Source of the DNA: Mytilisepta virgata
Lineage: Eukaryota; Mollusca; Bivalvia; Mytilida; Mytilidae
Assembly: GCA_028015205.1 (NCBI GenBank)
Contig: CM051519.1
Location: 82,977,539-83,041,538, forward strand
Length of the DNA: 64,000 bases
Direction of reading: 5' to 3'
The notes under the pieces were generated by a model. It saw nothing but the letters and a program-made list of their open reading frames with translations. It did no database searches and was not told the DNA's origin. Shown here piece after piece: positions 55,111 to 64,000 of this stretch. The position numbers and the translations under genes were made by a program. How positions within the stretch are numbered: position 1 is the stretch's first letter; the number at the start of each line of letters is the position of its first letter.

Positions 55111-56214
55111 ACTAGAAATACTGTGAGCAAAGCTCACTACTTGATACCCCCGCCTTACATAAGATACATGAAAGGAAATTGTCAATAAAAACCCCAACAG
55201 CAGTGAGATGAGTTTCATCAAATTCCATTTAGTGGTTTTTTAGGAGTTGCAGATGGCATACTGGAACCCCCTATCACAATGAATGGCAAAGTCCATGTGT
55301 TGGTATGGGAAACCCCAAATGTTGGTCAGATCAAAATCTAAAATAGGAGGTGCACTACACCATCATGTAATAAAGATCCTCTGAAAGTTTCATCAAATTC
55401 CATTCAGTGGTTTAGGAGGAGTTGCGGTTGGCATCATGGTACCCCTATCACAATGAATGTCAAAGTCCATGTTTTGGTATGGGTCTAATATACGTCCTTG
55501 GTATGGGTAACCCCAAATATTCATCAGATCAAAATCTAAAATAGGAGGTGCACTATGGCATCAAGTAATAAAGAACCTCTGAAAGTTTCATCAAATTCCA
55601 TTCAGTGGTTTCGGAGGAGTTGCGGATGGCATCATGGTACCCCCTACCACATTGAAAGTACGTCAAAATCCATGTTTTGGTATGGTAACCCCACATATTC
55701 ATCAGATCAAAATCTAAAATAGGAGGTGCACTATGGCATCATGTAATAAAGATCCTCTGAATTTTTCATCAAATTCCATAAAATGGTTTAGGAGGAGTTG
55801 CGGTTGGCATCATGGTACCCCTATCACAATGAATGTCAAAGTCCATGTTTTGGTATGGGTCTAATATACGTCCTTGGTATGGGTAACCCCAAATATTCAT
55901 CAGATCAAAATCTAAAATAGGAGGTGCACTATGGCATCAAGTAATAAAGAACCTCTGAAGGTTTCATCAAATTCCATTCAGTGGTTTAGGAGGAGTTGCG
56001 GATGGCATCATTGTACCCCTACCACATTGAAAGTACGTCAAAATCCATGTTTTGGTATGGGTAACCCCACATATTCATCAGATCAAAATCTAAAATAGGA
56101 GGTGCACTATGGCATCATGTAATAAAGATCCTCTGAAATTTTCATCAAATTCCATACAATGGTTTAGGAGGAGTTGCGGATGGCATCATGGTACCCCCTA
56201 TCACATTGAAAAAA
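55111..56214 (+). repeat. GTGAGCAAAGCTCAC-type element with alternating 198/178-bp tandem units
   Basis: It starts ACTAGAAATACT followed by the palindrome GTGAGCAAAGCTCAC and TGATACCCCCGCC, a start type seen in bivalve repeats. The anchor TAAAATAGGAGGTGCACTA recurs at 55339, 55537, 55715, 55913 and 56091. The steps are 198, 178, 198, 178, so the true unit is a 376-bp dimer; long units carry an extra block, TCTAATATACGTCCTTGGTA. Its right end is lost against a LINE fragment. Confidence 0.9.
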
Positions 56215-57576
56215 GTCACATCTGCATGAGCTGCCACTCCAGTTGACATAAAAACTGGTTGATGTTTGTTTGCCGGCGTATTGTCTGTGGCAGCTCATTC
56301 CAGAGGGTGGCTCCTGCATACCTCAATGGATGCAAACCAAAGCCGGTTGTTCTCACTTGCGGTACCTCTACAAAATTTGTTTTTCTAAAAGAATAAGAAG
56401 ATTTTTTTAAATTAATTATGTCATGAAGTTATGAGGGAGATTGTTTATACAATATTTTAAACAGCCATAATTCGTAACCTTCTAATTTTTAAAGTGGGTA
56501 ATCAAGATTTTTGTAACAAAGTATCCATGTATCATATGAACTATTATAGTCTTCACATATAAAGCGCAAGGCATGTTCTTGTTTTTTCCCATCTTTTTAG
56601 TATTTATCTCCCCACAAAAATGCCAAACTATAGGAAAGAAGTTAACATTAGACAAAATAAAAGAGTGATAAATAGTAAGTCCTCCCAATTTAGATAAATA
56701 TTTACTGACCAATTCGTTTGAGTACATTTAACGGCCTTGTTGCCTTTTTACAGATTTCTGCGATATGTGTATCAATTTTAAATTGATGATCTATTGTAAC
56801 ACCCAGGAGCTTGACTTCATCTTCACACTTAAATTCATTCCTATCCAAATTGAATATTGTTGAATTTCAAATCCACAATTTTTGTTTTTTTCCCTATGCG
56901 ATGCCTTATATTTTTCCGGATTAGCTTTCATCCGCTGCATGATTATCTCCAAACCAATTTATTAAATCTAAACTTTCCTTTTCCAAAGTTTCTATTAATC
57001 TGTTTAAGTCTGTTCTTGAGTGTGACAATGTATTGTCGTCTGCATAATTATACAATTATTTGTCTTTAATAAAACAAAATCATATCATTCAAAAATATAT
57101 TGAAAAGAAAAAGGTCCAAAATAGAACCTTGGGGGACACCCTTGTAAATATCTGTCCGTGTACTGAAGTTTACACATAGTCTAACACATTGTTGTCTATC
57201 AGATAAATAACTTGATATTAAATTTGATGCACAATCAGATCAGTTTTTCTACAAATTCATTTTCAATATGTTTAAATATTAAGTTACCTTTTACATTACA
57301 ATTTTCATTTATAGTTCTTATACTAGGATGTTCCATATCTACTGTACAGCTTTCACTACCAATATCTTTAGCTACATTTACAAAACAAATTGTTAAACAT
57401 TTCTGCTACATTAGTTTGATCACTTACTATTTCATGATTGTTACATAAAATAATATATATTATTTTCAAAATATGTACTCTTATTGGTAAAAAATGGCTT
57501 GATAGTAGGATAAAATGTCTTTGTTTTGTGCCACCTGTACACCTTTCCAAGGGTTTTATCACATTAAGAATATGAA
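56215..57576 (-). pseudogene. Non-LTR retrotransposon RT fragment, internally deleted
   Basis: On the minus strand: NVAEMFNNLF (before the RT domain), then a jump to CASNLISSYLSDRQQCVRL, GVPQGSIL (motif B type), YADD with NTLS (catalytic motif C), and a C-terminal GFGLHPLRYAGATLWNELP block. Frameshifts and an internal deletion remove much of the RT palm. The layout is that of Jockey/CR1/L2-type LINEs; the clade is not resolved. Confidence 0.8.
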
Positions 57577-57577
57577 G

Positions 57578-57815
57578 ACAAGAGGCACTCAAGAGCCTGT
57601 ATCGCTCACCTTTATTTAACTTTTCACCTTCAGCAAGACTAAAAATTTAAGTGTTGCAGTCAATTTAGCTGATTTTTCTATAGGGTTCTATGTTACACTA
57701 AGTTCAGCTATATATATGGCAGTCATCTTGGTTGACAGTCCGGGTCAATGGAAACATTTCTAAAAGAGAGCCATCTAAGGACCATTAAGTACTGCTAAGT
57801 TTTGTTCCAACTGGC
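57578..57815 (+). repeat. GCTCACCTGG-family repeat, left part only
   Basis: It starts AAGAGGCACTCAAGAGCC and TATCGCTCACC, and stops in GTTCCAACTGGC where the LTR element begins. The remaining part was not found after 61641. Confidence 0.75.
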
Positions 57816-58136
57816 TGTGATATAATGTTTATATCTATTTATGAATGAAATTCCAAAATGTCAATGACTGAGAAAGGGGGATGTGATATAATTGAAATTA
57901 ATAGCTTCATCTGGTATCTGTCATTATCATTTTGTCAAGTAAACAGTTACACCTAAAATGTTTAGATTGAAGTGTCAAAAGGTGATAGTATAAAAAGGAT
58001 GCTCAATTGTCCTCACATTCATTATTGTATTTATAATTGTATTAGCGGTATTACATATATCATGTCAGTACATTGCTTATTAGAATAGTAAAAATTACAT
58101 ATATTATATATGTTTGTCATACGGCCACATGCGACA
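57816..58136 (+). repeat. 5' LTR and primer-binding site
   Basis: It begins TGTGATATAATG and ends GCGACA, directly before TGGTGGCAGCGGTG (58137-58150), which looks like a tRNA primer-binding site. A TATAAAAA box lies near 57989. An internal AGAAAGGGGGA at 57871-57881 looks like a polypurine tract; if that is the true tract, the LTR proper starts at 57882. Confidence 0.75.
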
Positions 58137-58888
58137 TGGTGGCAGCGGTGTCAATTTAAAGTGGACATAATGATAATATTTATCGTTTGGATTCAATGCA
58201 GTAAAAATGGCTACTTTCCAATTCGCGCATCAAGAAAAATTTGACTTTTCCCAACTACAAAATTGGGATAAATGGTACCAACTGTTCTAACGTTTTCGAT
58301 CAACGTCAGAGTTAGATGGAAAAGATGAACTTATTCAAATTAACACACTCATTTAATGCACGGGACATGAAGCTGACGAGATATTTGCTTCCATTAATCT
58401 AAGTGCAGAAAACAAGAAAAAGTATGATAAGTTAGGGACAAATTTAAGGAGTATTTTATTCCAAAAAGGAATATTATTTTCGAACGTGCAAGATTTGATC
58501 TTCGCAAGCAGGAATCTAATGAAACTGTGGACACTTATGTTACAGCCCTTTACGTACTCGCAGAACATTGTTAATTTGGACCTCTTCATGATGAATTAAT
58601 ACGCGATAGATAGATAGAATAATTAAGAGACTCAAAGTTGTCAGAAAAGCTTCAACTTGACGCAGAACTCACATTGGTGAACGCAATAAATCAAGCGAGA
58701 CCAAGTGAGGCTTTAAAACAGCAACAGTCTGTTGTTAGAGGAGATGATGCAAAACTGCAGACAAACCACCGTTACCTGAATAAACCACGTGGATAATCAA
58801 ATTCACGTGGAAGGTGCGGGAGATATCCGAACCATAACAAGCAGAACTGTCCAGCACGAGGTGCAAAATGTAACAAGTGCCAGAAGAA

Positions 58889-59036
58889 AAAGACAACGTA
58901 ATGTCCACACCCTTGTCTACACCCTTGTTAGCTCACTATGATCCTAAAAAGGAAACAAAAGTGACGTCAGACTCTTCATCTTACGGATTGGGGAGTTTCT
59001 TATTACAAAAACATGAAACTGATTCGAGGCCTATGC
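58889..59036 (+). repeat. Displaced duplicate of the RNase H segment
   Basis: GACAACGTAATGTCCACACC through GGCCTATG here repeats 59723-59852 almost exactly, with a 12-bp internal insertion (TTGTCTACACCC). Here it lies next to the gag zinc knuckle, far from its normal place in pol. Confidence 0.85.
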
Positions 59037-61169
59037 AAAAATGTGTCGTTCAAAACTGCCTAAAAGTCTTGGATTCGTACAGGAATTTACAGCCGAAGGA
59101 TGCAGATTTTAACAACAAATAGTGCAAACCATGGAATATCAAACTGACAATTGGCAGAACTATCGTTCAATTCAAAGGGGACACTGGTGCCGTCGTTAGT
59201 GTGATCCCTGAAAAGGTGTTTAAAAAGCTTAAACCGGGAAAGCTGACGAAATCAGAAAAAACTGTTTGGACCTGGGAGTGAGAAACACTGTGTAATTGGT
59301 AAATTGCGAGTGAGGTTGAATAAAATGATTAAATAGCCATTGAGGGTATTTATGTAGTGAAAGGATTACACCAAGCATTATTAGTAAGGCCAGCTATTCA
59401 TGTATTAAATTTGATCCCGGGGATGAAAGTAGATGAAGTAAATGAGAAATATGAGTTCATTAAAAATTCAATAAAATTTATTGGTCACATAATTGATTCC
59501 GAAGGCATTAGAATAGACCCAGAAAAAGTTAGGGCTATAAAGAAATGCCTGTACCAGAAAATATGTCTTAAGTCTGGAGATTTTTAGGAATGGTAAACCA
59601 GTAAGGTAGATTTTCAGCTCATCTTGCCGAGAAAATTCAACCTCTCAGGGAACTTCTTAAGGACGACTACACGTAAATGGTACTGGGGTTTGATGCAGGA
59701 AAAGGCATTTAATGAATTAAAAGACAACGTAATGTCCACACCCTTGTTAGCTCACTATGATCCTAAAAAGGAAACAAAAGTGACGTCAGACTCTTCATCT
59801 TACGGATTGGGGAGTTTCTTATTACAAAAGCATGAAACTGATTTGAGGCCTATGGCTTACGCATCAAGTCACTAACAGAAACTGAAACTAGGTACGCCCA
59901 AATTGAGAATGAGGCGTTGGCTATCACGTGGTCATGTGAAAAATTCAGTCATTATCTGATAGGATTATGTTTTCATATAGAAACAGACAATAAACTCTGG
60001 TTCCTTTGTTAGGTTCGAAAGTTTGGCTGATTTACCCTCAAGAATTCAAAGGTTTAGAATGAGATTGATGAAATATAAGTATACAATTTCAAATGTACCT
60101 GGCAAAAATCTGTATACAGCAGATACGCTCTCTAGGGCTGCCATTAAATTAATAAAAACAGAAAATGAACTTCAATCAGAAGTTAATGTTGATTTTGTGA
60201 TGATCAATTTGCCAGCCTCTAAAACTAAGCTATCACAGATAAAAGATGGTCAAAATAAAGATCCTGTTTGTAAAAAGATTAAATTCTTCTGTACAGAAAA
60301 CTCTCCAGAAAAGTCTTCATTTGACAGTGAGTTGAAACCATATTAGAGTTTCAGAGGAGATTTCACAGTACAAAAAGGTATTTTGATGACAGATTGTAAT
60401 ATATAGTCATACCAAAGTCAATGCAGGCTGAAGTTCTAGAAAGAATTCATGAAGGTCATCAGCGTATTTCAAAGTGTAGGTAGCGAGCAAAATCACCTGT
60501 TTGGTGGTTAAATTTAAATAATGACTTAGAAATAGCAGTAAAAGCGTGCCAGATGTCTTGAAAATTCACCCGAGAAAACGGAACCTTTAATTTTAATAGA
60601 ACATCCGAGTAGTCAATGGCAAAAACTTGCCTCGATTTGTTTGAGTTGAAAGGTCAACCATATCTTTTGGTTGTCGATTATTTCTCAAGGTATGTAGAGA
60701 TAGCAAAGCTATTTAGAACTCTTTCAGCTGCTGTTATAAACCATTTAAAATCAATGATGGCCGGGCATGGAATTTGTGAAGTTCTCATCAGTGATAATGG
60801 ACCTCAATATTCTTCACAAGAATTTAAAAATTTTGCTAAAAGCTATGATTTTAAACACATAACAAGTAGCCCGAAATATCCAAAATCAAATGGAGTAGCT
60901 ATATGGTCTGTACAGACAATTAAGCAAATGTTAAAAAATATGTTCAGATTCTTACTTAGCTTTAATGGCATATAGGTCCACTCCACTGCACAGTGGGTAC
61001 AGCCCAAGCAAATTATTAATGGGGAGAAAAATTAGAACAAGAGTACCAATATATGGTGATCAGTTAAAACCTACATGGTCCAATTGCAATAAAGTAAAAC
61101 AGAAAGAAAATGAAATTAAAATAAAGTAAAAACATAATTATGAGAGCTAAAATACTTCCAAAGCTTTCT

Positions 61170-61189
61170 CGGGGGGGGGGGGGGGGGGG
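61170..61189. repeat. Poly(G) run, 20 bases
   Basis: An uninterrupted G run between the integrase and the C-terminal pol segment. It could form a quadruplex or be an assembly artefact. Confidence 0.8.
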
Positions 61190-61509
61190 TAACAGACCAA
61201 GAGAAATCAGGTTTTGTAAAGGCAAAAGCCAATACATCACGATCATATTTTGTTAAAACCCCAGATGGAGAAGTAAGAAGTAATAGAAAAGATTTAGTAT
61301 CTAAAGAAAATGTAGATATTAATTTGTATAATCAAGAACAGTGTGAGAGTGAAAGTGAGAGAATGACAGATAGAGAAAATTCTGAAAATAAAACAGATTC
61401 ATCTGTAGGAAGAACGTTAACTCCGACAAAACAAGAGAATTATTATGTAACAAGATCAGGAAGAATATCTAGACCATCTGACAAGTTGAACTTGTAATCA
61501 AGTACACAA

Positions 61510-61641
61510 ATATATAATGTTTATATCTAAATTCCAAATGTCAATGACTGAGAAAGGGGGATGGGATATAATTGAAATTAATAGCTTCATCTGGTATCTG
61601 TCGTGATCATTATGTCAAATAAACAGTTACACCTAAAATGT
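61510..61641 (+). repeat. 3' LTR, truncated
   Basis: It matches the first part of the 5' LTR (TATAATGTTTATATCTA, AGAAAGGGGGATG, ATAATTGAAATTAATAGC, AAACAGTTACACCTAAAATG) and then diverges. About 190 bp of LTR are missing. Confidence 0.75.
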
Positions 61642-62569
61642 GACCTTTTCATGGTCATCATGGAGCACCTGAGCAAACTCTTCAGACTTTTTCGGATTCC
61701 ATTTTGCATAAGTATTGTTTACATTAAGTTTTGAATGACTGCTATCTGTTCGTAGGAAACGGTTATGGTTAAGTGTATTTGGTTATTTACGTCTGAAATC
61801 TTAATTGGGATTAAAATTAAGGATTTCAAACTCTGAAATAAGATCAAAAGTATAAGATGACAAAAGTAAATAATCAGAACAACATCTTCCAACACGACTG
61901 GCCAAGAACAACAAATCAGCTGGAGGAATGACACTCTAAGATCAAGAAACAGATACAACAGGCACACCCAAACATCTTAACTTCCATTAATCATCTCAAA
62001 GTGATTCAAGCATTAAATGAAGTCAGAATCATCAAATTCGATGCCGGAGGAATAACAGCATAAACATGTAGAACGTACCGTCGCATTGACAAAATATCTT
62101 AAAATGTTATATCTATGTACTTTATACTGAAAGAAATAAATATTAAAACCAAAAACATGAAGATCTTTTTTTAGTTATAAAAGTTAATAATTTTATTTAA
62201 ATTTAATTTTTTATAATAAGTTTACACTTTTATTTAAATGTGGTCACCTTTATAAAGACTTTATTAAAATAGATTATAGATAATTCTTATATACATGTAA
62301 TTAACAAATACCAATATCCCTGTTGTCCCACCTTATTTAACCTGATGTTTACCTGTAGCTTATAAATGTTGGACAAGTGGGATGACGCCCATCTTTAATC
62401 CCCCGTTTTCAAAATCATATCATTTCTTTTAACACTATCTTTTTTTCATTACATATAAAATTATCTATACATGTAGTTGTTTTCAACATTTGTAAATATT
62501 TTGTAGAGATAATCATATTAGTAACTATGTATGTTAAGTTGGGAAGAATAAGGGACTTAATTATTGTTA
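61642..62569. other. Non-coding stretch after the LTR element
   Basis: No recognisable gene or repeat border. AT-rich. Confidence 0.35.
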
Positions 62570-63233
62570 TCAAGTCTCCCAAACGAAGTGGGAGACTTAT
62601 AGATTTTGATATGCGATTTTTATCGAACATCTTTTTCTTTCTATCCAACTTTGATCGTTCGAGTTCTCAGTAACCGTCAGAGATATGAATCTGAGGTTTT
62701 CCATGATGAAAGATCAATGTTTCTAGATGTGCCTAATACTATTCATTTTTGAAGGGGGTCACTGAGATGTGTGATGAGCAGTTCAAAGAAGCTAGGGGTT
62801 TACTATAGGACCCTATGGGAAAATTTCATCGAGTGACAAATAACCATCTCATATTATATATTTTATTTGACACCGTGACAACACCTATGAAATGTGGGGG
62901 GGCATTATTACCGCTGAAGTCGATAATTTTGAAAATTTTCACATGCAATTTAATTCCATAGCTTTAAATCATATATTTTATTATTCTCCGTAACAAGACG
63001 CATAAAATTACGTGTACCTCATTCTTTCAGTAGGGTGTTCCTCACTCCATAAACCAATAATGTCCAATTATCTCATAAACCGTTAAAATCCCCACCCGTA
63101 AACCATATATTTCCTTATTTCCCATGGTAATACGCACCAAATGACACATACCTCGCTTCCCAGGGGGTTATCAACCACTCCCATCAAATCAATCACGTTC
63201 AATTATCTCATAAGCTGTTACTAGAATTTTCAG
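62570..63233. repeat. Element with AGTCTCCC hairpin and diverged tandem units
   Basis: It starts with the hairpin AAGTCTCCCAAACGA / GTGGGAGACTT. Three diverged units follow, about 114-134 bp apart, each with CATATATTT (near 62857, 62971, 63105), a GTAACAAGACGC / GTAATACGC motif and TCTCATAA. Confidence 0.55.
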
Positions 63234-63663
63234 ATACGTTACCATTATTCCGTTTGAAATACCCGAAAAGAAAATCGTATTCACAAAACTCTCTTGCAGA
63301 TGCCATTGTAAAGACAGCATATAATGCACACAATGCTCTTGATGATGTTAAGATGTTAGAGAATTTGATTGAGTTTGAAATGAAGAACTTATTGAGAATA
63401 GTTTCGCAGTGCGGCATGATATAGAACAACAATTGATGATGTTTCAAGTGACGAAGCTTTTAATGGTCTCCTACAACGGAGTTATCAGAGAAAAAATTAT
63501 GTCAAAAGCACAGTGCGATAGGGCAGCCGGAAGTGGACTTAACTTCGAGCATATCAAATCTTCTTTGAGCTCTACAAGACGGTGTTCGAAGTATTTTTAC
63601 CGAGCTGACTTCAAATGGGAAACCAGGGATTACTTATCAGAAGAAAATTATAAATCGTATTAG
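63234..63663 (+). pseudogene. DEDDh exonuclease-like exon, broken
   Basis: After an acceptor-like GAATTTTCAG, the frame reads TLPLFRLKYPKRKSYSQNSL and then YNAHNALDDVKMLENL, to a TAG at 63422. H-N-A-L-D-D-V matches the last (ExoIII, H-x4-D) motif of DnaQ-type 3'-5' exonucleases. The following frame (63409-63663) continues with residues of plausible C-terminal type (GSGLNFEHIKSSL), so a frameshift splits the unit. I did not find the ExoI and ExoII motifs in the window. Such exonuclease domains occur in host genes and in mobile-element-related families in molluscs; I cannot say which this is. Confidence 0.55.
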
Positions 63664-64000
63664 CCATGCAGTATTTATCGAATAGATCATGTGCATTAAA
63701 TTGTATTGTTATACATAATTGTGTGTTGTTTTCTTAATACTTTTATAATTCTTGAATTACAAGAAATAACAGAACACTGAAATGAGTCAATGTAAAACAT
63801 TATATCGTTTGACGTTAAATTTCGTCAAAATTTCGGCGTTATAGCATACTTTGAAGAACTATATCTTGAAAAATTGCATGGTGACAAATACTTTTCTATA
63901 AAATCAGACGGTTTAGAAATATTGGGATATATCTCTGTCAATGCAGCATGTCGACAGGCAAAGGTTGATCAAGTGTGACATTGTATTACTGTAAAACTCG
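63664..64000. other. Window end, nothing supported
   Basis: AT-rich sequence without a recognised feature. Confidence 0.3.

Larger units (their letters stand above)
57816..61641 (+). mobile_element. Ty3/Gypsy-like LTR retrotransposon, decayed
   Basis: Two LTR sequences (57816-58136 and a 3'-truncated 61510-61641) enclose gag-pol remnants in the usual order. They are a gag-like region (58207-58870), a damaged zinc knuckle, a protease with DTGA (near 59170), a connection piece, RNase H (about 59690-60000), an integrase H2C2-like region (about 60420-60560) and the integrase core (60616-60960), then a C-terminal TRSGR segment. Many stops and frameshifts break it, and most of the RT palm is deleted near 59420-59450. 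The order protease-RT/RNase H-integrase identifies Ty3/Gypsy. No envelope-like gene is seen. It is not functional. Confidence 0.88.

Overview
The window is AT-rich, intron-rich animal DNA. The repeats point to a bivalve mollusc, possibly mytilid-like: at least a dozen elements ending in GCTCACCTGGC and GCCAGGTGAGC, Penelope-like retroelements with hammerhead ribozymes, a tRNA-derived SINE with a V/Meta-type body, and a tandem-core element that looks like the 'pearl' type. The species assignment is inference from repeat families only.

I find three host genes whose exons join in phase with GT/AG borders. (1) Plus strand, 1691-13653 (5' end missing): a type I membrane protein with a uromodulin/GP2-like D8C cysteine domain, one complete and one truncated LDL-receptor class A repeat, a long Ser/Thr-rich stalk, one membrane segment and a short tail. 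(2) Minus strand, 21365-16602: a complete five-exon TIMP (tissue inhibitor of metalloproteinases) of 226 residues. Its CXC motif lies about 20 residues after the predicted signal cleavage site. (3) Minus strand, 53594-29050 (first coding exon not found): a SKAP1/2-type Src-kinase-associated adaptor with a helical N-terminus, a PH domain split over three exons, a region rich in YDD-type tyrosines and proline, and a C-terminal SH3 domain.

Region by region. 1-13.7 kb is the D8C/LDLa gene; its introns hold decayed Penelope-like reverse transcriptase and a tandem 378-bp repeat with two hammerhead ribozymes. 13.7-16.2 kb is an intergenic repeat with internal tandem units. 16.6-21.4 kb is TIMP, with an intact-looking hammerhead between its first two exons. 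21.4-29 kb is non-coding with repeats. 29-53.6 kb is the SKAP gene; its introns hold repeat-family copies, a SINE and a 14-copy, 181-bp tandem array with a 725-bp higher-order repeat. 53-54.8 kb has an inverted duplication that starts inside a SKAP exon, a nested MITE and a near-perfect palindrome. 55-64 kb is mobile DNA: a tandem-repeat element with alternating 198/178-bp units, a LINE fragment, a decayed Ty3/Gypsy-like element and a broken DEDDh exonuclease-like exon.

The genes do not form an operon or an obvious pathway. The most interesting material is the self-cleaving RNA motifs in Penelope-like terminal repeats, the unusual TIMP N-terminus, and the repeat architecture in and around the SKAP gene. 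Exons were assigned by eye from frame, splice sites and family resemblance, so borders need transcript support.
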